From Martinezella lusitana (GTDB lineage Bacteria > Pseudomonadota > Alphaproteobacteria > Rhizobiales > Rhizobiaceae): a stretch of 64,000 bases of DNA. The position numbers were made by a program, and so were the translations under genes. The notes under the pieces are model-generated. The model did not search any database. It had not been told where the DNA came from and saw only the letters and a list, made by a program, of their open reading frames with translations. Where the stretch lies: contig NZ_JACHBG010000002.1 of the NCBI RefSeq assembly GCF_014207095.1, forward strand, positions 620,001 through 684,000, in the 5' to 3' direction. Shown here one piece after another: positions 35,052 to 43,844 of the stretch (positions are counted from its first letter, which is position 1; the number at the start of each line of letters is the position of its first letter).

Positions 35052-36326
35052 ATGAGTGGTCATTCGTCTTACGAGCCATCGACAGGGCTCGAAAAATGGG
35101 TCGACGCGCGGCTTCCGCTGCCGCGTATGGTCTATGACAGTTTCATCGCGTACCCGGTCCCGCGCAATCTGAACTACGCCTACACCTTCGGCGCGATGCT
35201 GGCCGTCATGCTGGTCCTGCAGATTCTGACCGGTGTCGTGCTTGCCATGCACTACGCGGCCAATACCGCGATCGCCTTCAACTCGGTCGAAAAGATCGTC
35301 CGCGATGTCAACCATGGCTGGCTGCTGCGCTACATGCATGCCAACGGTGCGTCCTTCTTCTTCGTCGCTGTCTACCTGCACATCGCTCGCGGCCTGTACT
35401 ACGGCTCCTACAAGGCACCGCGCGAAATCCTCTGGATTCTCGGCGTGATCATCTACCTCCTGATGATGGCAACCGCCTTCATGGGCTACGTTCTGCCCTG
35501 GGGTCAGATGTCCTTCTGGGGCGCGACCGTCATCACCGGCTTCTTCTCGGCCTTCCCATGGGTCGGCGACTGGATCCAGACCTTCCTGCTCGGCGGCTTC
35601 GCCGTTGACGATCCGACGCTCAACCGCTTCTTCTCGCTGCACTACCTGCTGCCCTTCATGATCGCGGGTGTCGTGATCCTGCACATATGGGCGCTGCATG
35701 TAACCGGCCAGACGAACCCGACCGGCGTCGAAGTCAAGCTGAAGACCGACACCGTGCCCTTCACGCCCTACGCGACGCTGAAGGATGCGCTTGGCGTTTC
35801 CATCTTCCTGCTGGTCTTCGCCTATTTCGTCTTCTACCTGCCGAACTTCCTCGGCCACGCCGACAACTACATCGCGGCCAACCCGCTGAAGACGCCGGCC
35901 CACATCGTTCCGGAATGGTACTTCCTGCCGTTCTACGCGATGCTGCGCTCGATCACCTTCAACATCGGCCCGATCGACTCGAAGCTCGGCGGCGTTCTGA
36001 CCATGTTCGGCGCCATCATCGTGCTGTTCTTCCTGCCTTGGCTCGATACGTCGAAGGTTCGCTCGGCCGTCTATCGTCCCTGGTACAAGCTGTTCTTCTG
36101 GCTGTTCGTCGCCGATGCCGTTCTTCTCGGCTGGCTCGGCTCCCAGCCGGCGGAAGGCATCTACACCACGGCGGCACAGTTCGCGACGCTGTTCTACTTC
36201 CTGTTCTTCCTCGTCATCATGCCGGTACTCGGCCTGGTCGAGACACCGAAGCGTGTTCCGAACTCCATTACGGAAGCGGTTCTTGAGAAGCAGGGCGGTA
36301 AAGCTGCCGCTCCGGTTCAGGCATAA
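35052..36326 (+). CDS. petB: Cytochrome b subunit of the bc1 complex
   Basis: A 424-aa inner-membrane protein with eight or nine helices. Heme-binding histidines are visible in the second helix (LAMHYAA), the fourth ([12 protein letters not shown]) and [21 protein letters not shown]. The Qo-site motif [14 protein letters not shown] (about residues 287-300) is intact. It oxidises ubiquinol and carries out the Q-cycle. GGGGGAG precedes the ATG. Middle gene of petABC. C-terminal tail of about 25 extra residues, as in other alphaproteobacteria. Confidence 0.98.
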   Translation: MSGHSSYEPSTGLEKWVDARLPLPRMVYDSFIAYPVPRNLNYAYTFGAMLAVMLVLQILTGVVLAMHYAANTAIAFNSVEKIVRDVNHGWLLRYMHANGASFFFVAVYLHIARGLYYGSYKAPREILWILGVIIYLLMMATAFMGYVLPWGQMSFWGATVITGFFSAFPWVGDWIQTFLLGGFAVDDPTLNRFFSLHYLLPFMIAGVVILHIWALHVTGQTNPTGVEVKLKTDTVPFTPYATLKDALGVSIFLLVFAYFVFYLPNFLGHADNYIAANPLKTPAHIVPEWYFLPFYAMLRSITFNIGPIDSKLGGVLTMFGAIIVLFFLPWLDTSKVRSAVYRPWYKLFFWLFVADAVLLGWLGSQPAEGIYTTAAQFATLFYFLFFLVIMPVLGLVETPKRVPNSITEAVLEKQGGKAAAPVQA

Positions 36327-36348
36327 CCGGCGATAGAGGAAGAAAACG

Positions 36349-37215
36349 ATGAAGAAACTTATTGTCGGCCTTCTGTCGCTCACGCTTATCGGCGGCGCTG
36401 CTACGGTCGCTGCCGTTGCCGAGGAAACGAAGCCTGCCGCAGAAGCCGCGACACCGCATTATCCGCTGAAGGAGCCGCGCGAGCAGCACTGGTCTTTTTC
36501 CGGCCCGTTCGGCTACTACGACAAGGCACAGCTGCAGCGTGGTCTCAAGGTCTATACGGAAGTCTGTTCCGCCTGCCACTCGATGAAGCTTGTCGCCTAC
36601 CGTACGCTGGGAGATCTCGGCTATACGGAGGCGCAGGTTAAGGCCTTCGCAGCCAACTACGAAGTGCAGGACGGTCCGAACCCTCAGGGTGAAATGTTCA
36701 GCCGCAAGGCGGTTCCGTCCGACCATTTCAATTCGCCGTTCCCGAACGACGAAGCGGCTGCGGCCTCGAACAACGGTGCCGTGCCGCCTGACATGTCGCT
36801 GCTTGCCAAGGCACGCGAAGTCGAGCGCGGTTTCCCGCAGTTCATCTTCGATATCTTCACGCAGTATCAGGAAGGCGGCCCGGATTATATCTACTCGCTG
36901 CTGACAGGTTACGAAGAACCGCCTGCTGGCTTCAAGGTGCCGCAGAACTCGCACTACAATCCGTATTTCGATGCGGCCGCGACGTTTGCCATGCCCAAGC
37001 CGCTTTCGGACGGACAGGTAACCTATGATGACGGTGCGCCGCAGACGGTGGACCAGTATGCGCGCGACGTTTCTGCATTCCTGATGTGGACCTCGGAACC
37101 GCATCTGGAAGATCGTAAGCATCTTGGCTTCATGGTGATCGTGTTCCTGCTGATCTTCTCGATCCTGATCTATCTCACCAAGCGTTCCGTCTACGCCAAG
37201 GCCGGTGCTCACTGA
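36349..37215 (+). CDS. petC: Cytochrome c1 of the bc1 complex
   Basis: A 288-aa periplasmic heme protein. The signal peptide (residues about 1-24) is followed by the covalent heme site VCSACHS (about residues 66-72) and a methionine ligand region near the middle. One C-terminal membrane helix (about 264-282, GFMVIVFLLIFSILIYL) anchors it. It passes electrons from the Rieske centre to soluble cytochrome c. AGAGGAAG precedes the ATG. Last gene of the operon, followed by a strong terminator. Confidence 0.97.
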   Translation: MKKLIVGLLSLTLIGGAATVAAVAEETKPAAEAATPHYPLKEPREQHWSFSGPFGYYDKAQLQRGLKVYTEVCSACHSMKLVAYRTLGDLGYTEAQVKAFAANYEVQDGPNPQGEMFSRKAVPSDHFNSPFPNDEAAAASNNGAVPPDMSLLAKAREVERGFPQFIFDIFTQYQEGGPDYIYSLLTGYEEPPAGFKVPQNSHYNPYFDAAATFAMPKPLSDGQVTYDDGAPQTVDQYARDVSAFLMWTSEPHLEDRKHLGFMVIVFLLIFSILIYLTKRSVYAKAGAH

Positions 37216-37235
37216 GTAAGAACAGACCGACATGC

Positions 37236-37265
37236 AAAAGGCGGCCCGTTGAGGCCGCCTTTTTT
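37236..37265 (+). terminator. Terminator of petABC
   Basis: AAAAGGCGGCC pairs with GGCCGCCTTTT (11 bp) around a 6-base loop and runs into a T-tract, starting 21 bases after the petC stop. Confidence 0.93.
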
Positions 37266-37332
37266 GTTGGTATAGCGCCCACATATTGGTAGGGTGCCGC
37301 CGGCCCTATCACAGCCTGAGAGACTATATTTG

Positions 37333-37875
37333 ATGAACACTATTGCATCGGAGCTTGCCGCCAGCATCCGCTCCATTCCGGACTATCCCAAGCCGGGCAT
37401 CATCTTCCGTGACATCACGACGATGCTTGGCGATGCCAGGGCGTTCCGTCGCGCGGTAGATGCGCTCGTGCAGCCCTATGCCGGCACGAAAATCGATAAG
37501 GTCGCCGGAATGGAAGCGCGCGGCTTCATTCTCGGGGGAGCGGTGGCACATCAATTGTCGGCTGGCTTCGTGCCGATCCGCAAGAAGGGCAAGCTGCCGC
37601 ACGATATTGTCCGGATCGCCTACAGCCTGGAATACGGCGTCGACGAAATGGAGATGCATCGCGATGCGGTCAATCCGGGCGAAAGAGTGATCCTCGTCGA
37701 CGACCTGATCGCGACGGGCGGCACCGCTGTCGGCGCAACGAAGCTGTTGCGCCAGATTGGCGCCGAAGTCGTTGCAGCCTGCTTCGTCATCGATCTGCCC
37801 GATCTTGGCGGCCGCAAGAAGCTCGAAGAGCTTGATGTGCCGGTTCACACTCTGGTGGAATTCTCCGGCCACTGA
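37333..37875 (+). CDS. apt: Adenine phosphoribosyltransferase
   Basis: A 180-aa purine salvage enzyme joining adenine and PRPP to AMP. The N-terminal [18 protein letters not shown] and the PRPP-binding loop [16 protein letters not shown] (about residues 120-135) are the family marks. I use ATG 37333, which gives the standard N-terminus; the frame is open back to 37294. It lies downstream of petABC as in other rhizobia but behind the pet terminator, so it has its own promoter. Confidence 0.96.
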   Translation: MNTIASELAASIRSIPDYPKPGIIFRDITTMLGDARAFRRAVDALVQPYAGTKIDKVAGMEARGFILGGAVAHQLSAGFVPIRKKGKLPHDIVRIAYSLEYGVDEMEMHRDAVNPGERVILVDDLIATGGTAVGATKLLRQIGAEVVAACFVIDLPDLGGRKKLEELDVPVHTLVEFSGH

Positions 37876-37972
37876 TCTCGTCGGCGAGATGCGCGTGCGG
37901 GGTTCTGTTCGCTCCCCGCCGCTCCACTTCGTGTTATCGCGCAGTTCCGTGCGGAACTCAGCCCGCCATGGT

Positions 37973-38440
37973 CTAATCAAATCCCAGCACAGTACTTTCG
38001 AAACGCAGAACCTGCGTGCCGTCCTGGTTGCTGCCGTCGCAGACAAGCGTATAGAGCGTCCAGCCAGGACGCGAGGCCAGAGGGCGGCTGGCAATGAGGG
38101 TGAGACCGTAGGTGATGGTGTCGCCGGCAAAGACCGGGCGCAGCCATTGCAGGTTCTTGAAGCCCGGCGAGGGGCCAAGCGTGGGCGGCGTCTTGCCTTC
38201 CTCAATCAGACGAGCCGTTTCGGACTTCCAAAAGTAGACGAAGTTGCGCATCCATACCGAACAGCTATGCCAGCCGGAGGCGCAGAGCCCGCCGAACAGC
38301 GAATGCTTGGCGGCTTCGGCATCCATATGGAAGATCTGTGGATCGAAGCGCGACGCAAAGCGGACGATGCCTTCGGGCGTGAAGGTATGGCTACCGATCT
38401 CCATGCGTTCGCCGATCGTGTAGAGATCATTCAGTTTCAT
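37973..38440 (-). CDS. MaoC-family (hot-dog) hydratase-like protein
   Basis: A 155-aa hot-dog fold protein. ASRFDPQIFHMD (about residues 29-40) holds the Asp and His of the enoyl-CoA hydratase 2 active site, and GLCASGWHSCSVWMR follows. It should hydrate an enoyl-CoA or act on a similar thioester. It is encoded directly after a second MaoC gene with a 4-base overlap, so the two probably form one enzyme with two different halves. Confidence 0.9.
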   Translation of the reverse strand: MKLNDLYTIGERMEIGSHTFTPEGIVRFASRFDPQIFHMDAEAAKHSLFGGLCASGWHSCSVWMRNFVYFWKSETARLIEEGKTPPTLGPSPGFKNLQWLRPVFAGDTITYGLTLIASRPLASRPGWTLYTLVCDGSNQDGTQVLRFESTVLGFD

Positions 38441-38901
38441 GCCGTGGCCTCCGCACCGGCGCGCAACCGGACCATTGTCGCATTCTCACCGAGACAGACG
38501 AGCTCGCCGCGCTGGTTTTCAATTTCGTGACGGAATTTGACGATCCCGATGCCAGGGCGCGAGCGCATCGGGCGCGCCTCCAGCACGATGGAGCGGCCGG
38601 ACAGCGTATCGCCGGCCAGAACCGGCTTCTTCCAGTCCATGAAGTCGATGCCCGGCGCGCCTTGGGCGTCCGTGTTGAGAAGGTAGGAATCACACATCAT
38701 GCGCATGAACATCGCAGATGTGTGCCAGCCGGAGGCCGCAAGGCCGCCGAGGATGCTGGCACGGCCTGCCTCTTCGTCGAGATGCATGGGTTGCGGATCG
38801 AATTCGCTTGCAAATGCGACAATTTCCTCAGCCGTTACATGCTTCGGACCAAGCGGAAATTCCCGCTCGGGCTTGAAGTCTTCATAGGCCAGTTTCGTCA
38901 T
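38437..38901 (-). CDS. MaoC-family (hot-dog) hydratase-like protein, partner
   Basis: A 154-aa protein. ASEFDPQPMHLD (about residues 30-41) carries the catalytic Asp and His, followed by GGLAASGWHTSAMFMR. Its sequence runs parallel to the next gene's product, so the pair is a tandem duplication. The overlap of four bases shows coupled translation. A repeat element (38936-39033) lies directly upstream of its start codon and must be within or next to its promoter. Confidence 0.9.
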   Translation of the reverse strand: MTKLAYEDFKPEREFPLGPKHVTAEEIVAFASEFDPQPMHLDEEAGRASILGGLAASGWHTSAMFMRMMCDSYLLNTDAQGAPGIDFMDWKKPVLAGDTLSGRSIVLEARPMRSRPGIGIVKFRHEIENQRGELVCLGENATMVRLRAGAEATA

Positions 38902-38935
38902 GTCTCATGCCGTCCTTCAAATCGCCTGAAGCGCA

Positions 38936-39033
38936 TCGCGATCCCTTGGATCTGCTCCTTGTTCTTCAGGTTCTGGCGTCTCGGCATGTCGTTGTCGCGA
39001 AACCGCAACGCGCTTTTGCGCGACATGCTCTAG
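38936..39033. repeat. Palindromic intergenic repeat, left of the DUF2157 gene
   Basis: It starts CTGAAGCGCATCGCGATC and ends GCGCGACATGCTCTAG. By eye it aligns in the same orientation along its whole length with the element at 40334-40441, at about two-thirds identity, including the shared core TTCAGG..T and the end CATGC..TAG. Confidence 0.65.
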
Positions 39034-39178
39034 ATCGGCAATCGCATAGGCACTAGTCGCGGCGCAAGCCCTTTCAACGACGTGGCGAGCGATACCCGCC
39101 GCCGAATAGCCGTGGATGTCCCGGCAGCTCTTGATTGTACCGCAACGATATGCTGAGGCTTGGTGGCAAGGAAATGTA

Positions 39179-40312
39179 ATGGGATCAGAGATGAGCGAGC
39201 TTAGAATCGCGCTGGAAGATGCTGCCGGCGAGGGGATTATTTCCGACACGCAGGCAGAGCGGCTGCTTCCCTATTTGACCGCGAGGAATATCGGCGCGCG
39301 CGTGGCCGGCGGCCCTTTGGACGCACCTTCAGCCGAGGTAGCCAACCCGTTGGAGGACACGGAGGCTCCGCGTTTCGTTCGCGGTTTCCATGACGTACTG
39401 ATCACTATCGGCATTATCGTCCTGCTCGTCGGGCTGTGGGGGCTGGCGCATCGGTATCTGCTGGTGCTGGCGATCGTCCTTTTGGCGGAGATCCTGGTGC
39501 GCCGCCAGCGACTGGCGCTGCCGGCTGTGGTTTTGACAGTGGCTCTCGTCGTTTGGCTTATCTACACGGTGATAGGCTATATCAGCGCCACGCCAGCCCT
39601 GTCCGATAACTTCACCATTGGCGCGCTGGTGCTGACCGTTCCGTTCCCGTTGACGCTAGCGGCATTTTACTGGCGCTACCGGGTGCCCCTGTCGCTGGCA
39701 TTGCTACTTTTCTCCCTGTTCGGGCTGCTGCTGGCGACGATCTTCTATGTCATCGGCTCGGCGCTTCACTCCACGGACGTGCCGGCCGATTACCCAACCG
39801 TGACGCTCGTGATCCTGCTGGCCGCCGCTGTCGGCAGCTTTGCGTTGGCGATGCGCTTTGACCTGAGTGATCCGCGAAGGGTTACGCGCCGCTCCGACGT
39901 TGCCTTCTGGCTGCATCTCGCGACTGCGCCAGCCTTGCTTTATTCGACGATTCTGCTGGCGTTGCGGTTGGAGCTTGGTGACGGCGCTGCTGCCTTCGCC
40001 AACCTCGCCAACGTCTTCTTCGGTGGCTATACGCAGGCGCTGACAGTTCTCGGCGTTGTCGTGGCGATGATGCTGATCGGCCTTGTGATCGATCGCCGCG
40101 CCTTCGTCACCGCCGGCCTCGTGTCGCTTGGTCTCGCGACAGGCGCGCTTCTTCGCCACAACAATGCCGGGCTCGATCAGGTTGGCTTTCTGGTTCTGCT
40201 GATTGTCGGGGTGGTGGTGCTTGTGATCGGCATTGGTTGGACGACATTGCGTCGCGTCATCGTCTCTCAGCTGCCGGATGGCCTGCAAGCGAGACTGCCG
40301 GTGCTCAGATAG
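39179..40312 (+). CDS. DUF2157-like multi-pass membrane protein
   Basis: A 377-aa protein. The first 60 residues are soluble and start with a DUF2157-type helix pair (LRIALEDAAGEGIISDTQAERLLPYL). About ten hydrophobic segments follow from residue 70 onward. Family members are poorly known inner-membrane proteins. AAGGA before ATG 39179 supports this start; ATG 39191 is an alternative. The gene is flanked on both sides by related palindromic repeats. Confidence 0.75.
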   Translation: MGSEMSELRIALEDAAGEGIISDTQAERLLPYLTARNIGARVAGGPLDAPSAEVANPLEDTEAPRFVRGFHDVLITIGIIVLLVGLWGLAHRYLLVLAIVLLAEILVRRQRLALPAVVLTVALVVWLIYTVIGYISATPALSDNFTIGALVLTVPFPLTLAAFYWRYRVPLSLALLLFSLFGLLLATIFYVIGSALHSTDVPADYPTVTLVILLAAAVGSFALAMRFDLSDPRRVTRRSDVAFWLHLATAPALLYSTILLALRLELGDGAAAFANLANVFFGGYTQALTVLGVVVAMMLIGLVIDRRAFVTAGLVSLGLATGALLRHNNAGLDQVGFLVLLIVGVVVLVIGIGWTTLRRVIVSQLPDGLQARLPVLR

Positions 40313-40333
40313 GCGCCGGCAAGCCGAGGTGTG

Positions 40334-40441
40334 CTGAAGCGCGTCGTGATCTCTCAGATTCGCGTTTCGCGCTTCAGGCCTTTGATTTCGCGCATATGGG
40401 TGTCGTAAGTCCGGCCAACACTTTCGCGCGGCATGCCTTAG
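40334..40441. repeat. Palindromic intergenic repeat, right of the DUF2157 gene
   Basis: CTGAAGCGCG (40334-40343) pairs with CGCGCTTCAG, and the right half ends GCGCGGCATGCCTTAG. It is the relative of 38936-39033 in the same orientation. Its last bases (40438-40440) are the stop codon TAA of ychF on the minus strand. Confidence 0.65.
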
Positions 40442-41541
40442 GTGTTGAAGCGGAAGTGGATGACGTCGCCATCCTGGACGACGTATTCCTTGCCTTCGTC
40501 GCGCGCTTTGCCGGCTTCCTTCGCGCCGGTTTCGCCGTTGAAAGCAATGTAGTCTTCATAGGCGATGGTGTTGGCGCGGATGAAGCCACGCTCGAAGTCC
40601 GAATGGATGACGCCGGCTGCCTGCGGCGCCTTCGTGCCGCGTTCGATCGTCCAGGCGCGCGTTTCTTTGGGGCCTACCGTGAAGTAGGTGATGAGGTGCA
40701 GCAGCTTGTAGCCGGCGCGGATCAGCCGGTCGAGGCCGGCTTCGTCGAGGCCGAGGGCCGAGAGGAATTCTTTCGCCTCTTCTTCCGGCAGCTGCGCCAC
40801 CTCAGCCTCGATCGCGGCAGAGATGATGACGACTTCGGAATTCTGTTCCTTCGCCATGGCCGCGACGGCCGCCGTATGCTCGTTGCCGCTGACGGCATCG
40901 CCTTCGGCGACGTTGCAAACGTAGAGCACCGGATGCGAGGTCAAAAGGTTCAGGCTCTTAAGGATGCGGATCTCTTCGGCATCGAGCTTCGACAGCAGCG
41001 TGCGAACCGGCTTGCCTTCCTGCAGCAATGCGAGCGATGCATCCATGATCGGCAGCATCGCCATGGATTCCTTGTCCTTGCCGGTGGCGCGCTTGCGCGT
41101 CTGTTCGGTGCGGCGCTCCAGGCTGTCAAGGTCGGCGAGCATCAGCTCGGTCTCGATCGTTTCGGCATCGGCGACCGGATTGATGCGGCCCTCGACATGG
41201 GTGATGTCGCTATCTTCGAAGCAGCGCAGCACGTGCACGATGGCATCGACTTCACGGATGTTGGCGAGGAACTGGTTGCCGAGACCTTCGCCCTTCGACG
41301 CGCCGCGCACGAGGCCGGCGATATCGACGAAGGAGATGCGCGTCGGGATCAGTTCCTTCGACTTGGCAACGTCGGCAAGCTTGCGCATGCGCGGATCGGG
41401 AACCGCGACTTCACCCGTGTTCGGCTCGATCGTGCAGAACGGATAGTTGGCCGCCTGCGCCGCCGCCGTCTTGGTCAGCGCGTTGAACAGAGTGGACTTG
41501 CCGACATTCGGCAGCCCGACGATACCGCATTTGAAACCCAT
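40438..41541 (-). CDS. ychF: YchF/Obg-type redox-responsive ATPase
   Basis: A 367-aa protein. G1 GLPNVGKST (about residues 9-17), G3 DIAG, and the CNVAE (about 203-207) in place of the GTP-specific NKxD mark YchF, which prefers ATP. The C-terminal TGS-type domain holds FTVGPKETRAWTI, AGVIHSDFERGFI and the end VVQDGDVIHFRFNT. It binds ribosomes and responds to oxidative stress. Its stop codon is provided by the palindromic repeat. Confidence 0.96.
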   Translation of the reverse strand: MGFKCGIVGLPNVGKSTLFNALTKTAAAQAANYPFCTIEPNTGEVAVPDPRMRKLADVAKSKELIPTRISFVDIAGLVRGASKGEGLGNQFLANIREVDAIVHVLRCFEDSDITHVEGRINPVADAETIETELMLADLDSLERRTEQTRKRATGKDKESMAMLPIMDASLALLQEGKPVRTLLSKLDAEEIRILKSLNLLTSHPVLYVCNVAEGDAVSGNEHTAAVAAMAKEQNSEVVIISAAIEAEVAQLPEEEAKEFLSALGLDEAGLDRLIRAGYKLLHLITYFTVGPKETRAWTIERGTKAPQAAGVIHSDFERGFIRANTIAYEDYIAFNGETGAKEAGKARDEGKEYVVQDGDVIHFRFNT

Positions 41542-41659
41542 GGCACCTTGTCCATATCTTGAAAATCTTTGCAGTGCCTATGGGGGAAGGGCCGTTGCGG
41601 GTCAAGCCTTGTGCGAAAGCCGAGCCTATTTTCCGGCAAAAAGGGGCGTTTTGGACCAA

Positions 41660-41691
41660 ATGACCCGCCCGGTTTCAGCCGAGCGGGTCAT
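41660..41691 (-). terminator. Terminator of the rtcB-prfH operon
   Basis: Read on the minus strand, ATGACCCGCTCGG pairs with CCGGGCGGGTCAT over 13 bp (one G-T pair) with loop CTGAAA. It lies four bases after the prfH stop. The T-tract is weak (TTTGG). Confidence 0.7.
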
Positions 41692-41695
41692 CCTT

Positions 41696-42313
41696 TCAAA
41701 GTCGGAACACCTTTACTTCATTGCCGCGCTCCAGCTCCTTGTTGGCGAGAAAGAGGGCGGTCTTGGCGTTCTGATTCTGACGTTCGGCCAGCAGTTGCAG
41801 CATTGCCTCCAGTCGCCTTACCGCCAGCGCCTTGTTGCGGTGCTGAGAACGTTCATCGCGGCAGGTTACGGTAATGCCGGTCGCGATATGCGTTGCCCTG
41901 ACGGCGCTGTCGGTCGTGTTCTGGTGCTGCCCGCCGGGGCCGCCGGCACGCAGTGTCTCGAAGCGGATATCGTCCCGCTGAATGCTCGGGATCTCCTTTG
42001 CCGTATCGGGCAATTCGATCTGCTTGATACCGACGAACCAGTTTTGCCGTTTGTGTCCCGGCCTGATCCTGCTCTTGAAGATGAAACGGATCGAGCCGCA
42101 ATAATCTGCTGCGAGGCGATGTGCCTCGGCGCCGCGCAGCGTGATGATTGCCGAAACAGGGCCGTGCAGATCGGGTGCCCGCGACGCGGTAACCTCGATC
42201 TCGCAGCCTTTGTCGCGGGCCTCGCTCTCCAGAATGGACAGCAGGGCCTTCAGCGCGACCCTGCATTCTGCCGGGCCGTTGCCTGAGGTTGCGAGAAGAT
42301 GAATTTCAGACAT
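41696..42313 (-). CDS. prfH: PrfH, peptide chain release factor homologue (ribosome rescue)
   Basis: A 205-aa release-factor-like protein. The catalytic loop GGPGGQHQN (about residues 123-131) is present, and the C-terminal basic tail (RSQHRNKALAVRRLEAMLQ) follows as in class I factors. The stop-codon reading domain of RF1/RF2 is absent, which fits PrfH. PrfH releases the nascent chain from ribosomes whose 16S decoding centre has been cut, so that RtcB can reseal the RNA. The start overlaps the rtcB stop region by eight bases, so the two are translated together. Confidence 0.93.
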   Translation of the reverse strand: MSEIHLLATSGNGPAECRVALKALLSILESEARDKGCEIEVTASRAPDLHGPVSAIITLRGAEAHRLAADYCGSIRFIFKSRIRPGHKRQNWFVGIKQIELPDTAKEIPSIQRDDIRFETLRAGGPGGQHQNTTDSAVRATHIATGITVTCRDERSQHRNKALAVRRLEAMLQLLAERQNQNAKTALFLANKELERGNEVKVFRL

Positions 42314-43526
42314 CCCGGTGCCTCCCGCTTGCTCTGCGGTCCCGCATGCGATCCTTCTTCGGCTCCTCGTGATCGATGCTGACCTTCTTGTAGGTAATGA
42401 GAGGCTTCATCGATGCCAGCGGCCGGATGAGGCCGTGATCGGCCAGATCGGCGATGACCTGACCGGCATTCTTGTAGGCGCCGGCCGCCTCCTCGATCGC
42501 GAGCTTGCGATCGTCGCAGATTGCGATGCCGCCCCACGGGTTGCGCAGCAGCGCCTCCCGCTCGGAGCGGGTGGAACCCGTCCGGCCATGCATGTTGCGA
42601 CGATCATACTTCCGACCGGCTCCATGCGAGATCGCCCAATGCGACTTTGCCGCAGCCGCAAGCGGTTCGACGACATAGCTCAGGCTTGCCCTGGAGCCGG
42701 CGATCGGTGCGATCGCGGAATCCTGGACGGCACCCGCGCCCTTATAGTGGACGTAGCCGTCCGCCGTCGCCCGCACGAGATTGTGCGGGATGTCGGCGAT
42801 CAGCCTGCAGTCCGTCCGCAGGGCTACAGCGGCCCGCTGCGCAATCATGCGCCGATTGAGCTTGGCCCACTCGACGCAAAGATCATGAAGCTGCAGCCAC
42901 TGCATGCCGGCTTCGGACATCGGATCGAAGCCTTCAGCTAAGCCGCAGCTCACGTCGATGGTGCGGTTGAACACCTTGGCGCCGAGGTCGCGTGAGCCGG
43001 TGTGAACGAGCAGATAGAGCTTCTGCTTGTCCAGCAATTGGCCTGCATCTTCCTCAAGCAGGTCTTCGACTGCCTGGATCTCGCAGAAATGATTGCCGCC
43101 CCCAATCGTACCTAGCGTCTCCGTGCTGATTTCGAGGTCGAGCGATCGGTCGGTCTGCGAGACATCCGACACATCGAGCCTGATGTTTTCCAAGCCCCGC
43201 AGCATATCCGCCGCCTTGTCGAGCTTGAACTTACGCTGAGGCAGATCGAATTCGAAAAGAGCCATGCCGCAGCCGATATCGTTGCCGATCAGTTGCGGAT
43301 AGAGCCTCGATGCTAGTGCGGCCATGCCGACGGGCCCGTATTTGCCGGGGTGCAGGTCGGGAAAGCTGGCGACCGAAAGCATGCCGGGGAGCTTTGCGAT
43401 CTCTCCGAGCTGTTCCAGTGCCGTCCCTTCGATCCAGGACTTCGATGTGAAATAATGTGCGACCGCGGCAGCAGGCTGATTGCAGCGCATAGCGATGGGA
43501 CCGGAGGTCCCTATGGAATTGCCCAT
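42306..43526 (-). CDS. rtcB: RtcB-family RNA ligase, PrfH-linked (RtcB2 type)
   Basis: A 406-aa RNA ligase that joins 2',3'-cyclic phosphate or 3'-phosphate ends to 5'-OH ends with GTP and Mn2+. Metal and nucleotide residues are visible: NDIGCGM (about residues 81-87, with the metal-binding Asp and Cys), GGGNHFCE, HTGSRDLG, and the guanylylated His in SHGAGR near residue 310. ATG 43526 is the best start. Length and the linked prfH place it in the group that repairs cut 16S rRNA. No archease gene is nearby. Confidence 0.93.
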   Translation of the reverse strand: MGNSIGTSGPIAMRCNQPAAAVAHYFTSKSWIEGTALEQLGEIAKLPGMLSVASFPDLHPGKYGPVGMAALASRLYPQLIGNDIGCGMALFEFDLPQRKFKLDKAADMLRGLENIRLDVSDVSQTDRSLDLEISTETLGTIGGGNHFCEIQAVEDLLEEDAGQLLDKQKLYLLVHTGSRDLGAKVFNRTIDVSCGLAEGFDPMSEAGMQWLQLHDLCVEWAKLNRRMIAQRAAVALRTDCRLIADIPHNLVRATADGYVHYKGAGAVQDSAIAPIAGSRASLSYVVEPLAAAAKSHWAISHGAGRKYDRRNMHGRTGSTRSEREALLRNPWGGIAICDDRKLAIEEAAGAYKNAGQVIADLADHGLIRPLASMKPLITYKKVSIDHEEPKKDRMRDRRASGRHRDV

Positions 43527-43601
43527 GAAAATATTCCCAGGATGGGTCAATCTCTCGGCGTCAATGCCGATCGAAAAAGCTCATCGCAGCGCGTCTACGC
43601 T

Positions 43602-43646
43602 GCTTAAGCTTGTGCCCCTAAGGGGCGCGATGAAGCTGTGCTCTTC
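43602..43646 (-). CDS. Candidate 14-codon upstream open frame in the rtcB leader
   Basis: ATG 43646 to TAA 43602, encoding MKSTASSRPLGAQA, with GGGAGC upstream. The frame contains the GCCCC-TTA-GGGGC hairpin. A second hairpin, GCAGCG-TAGACG-CGCTGC, followed by GATGAGCTTTTT, lies between it and rtcB. Translation of it is not proven. Confidence 0.3.
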
Positions 43647-43683
43647 ATTTTGCTGCTCCCGAACCTGAGTTAGTAGATGGCGT

Positions 43684-43711
43684 CTTATAGGCGAAATCAG
43701 ACGGATTGCAA
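43684..43711 (-). promoter_or_regulatory. Sigma-70-type promoter of rtcB-prfH
   Basis: On the minus strand, TTGCAA (43711-43706) and TATAAG (43689-43684) are 16 bases apart. A transcript would begin near 43677, giving a leader of about 150 bases before rtcB. Confidence 0.5.
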
Positions 43712-43768
43712 GCCCTGGTTTTGCTGGTGGCCGCCGCCGACTACATTGTCTCCTTGACAGGACTGTTC

Positions 43769-43797
43769 TTGAACGATGTGGCGCGCTGCACTATAGT
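43769..43797 (+). promoter_or_regulatory. Sigma-70-type promoter of clpS
   Basis: TTGAAC at 43769-43774 and TATAGT at 43792-43797 with a 17-base spacer. The start codon of clpS is 48 bases downstream of the -10 box. The 318 bases between rtcB and clpS hold only these two divergent promoters and the rtcB leader elements. Confidence 0.65.
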
Positions 43798-43844
43798 CCT
43801 TCTATCATTCCAAAGCCCTTTTCCTGTCGTCAACGGTGATGCCG

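Noticed and set aside
34938..36383. 481-codon minus-strand frame over petB
   Set aside because: Antisense to cytochrome b; rich in Glu, Asp, Arg and His with no protein-like pattern.
43561..43700. tRNA-like or Y-RNA-like molecule beside rtcB
   Set aside because: The stems do not form a cloverleaf, and there is no T-loop motif. Explained better as an mRNA leader.
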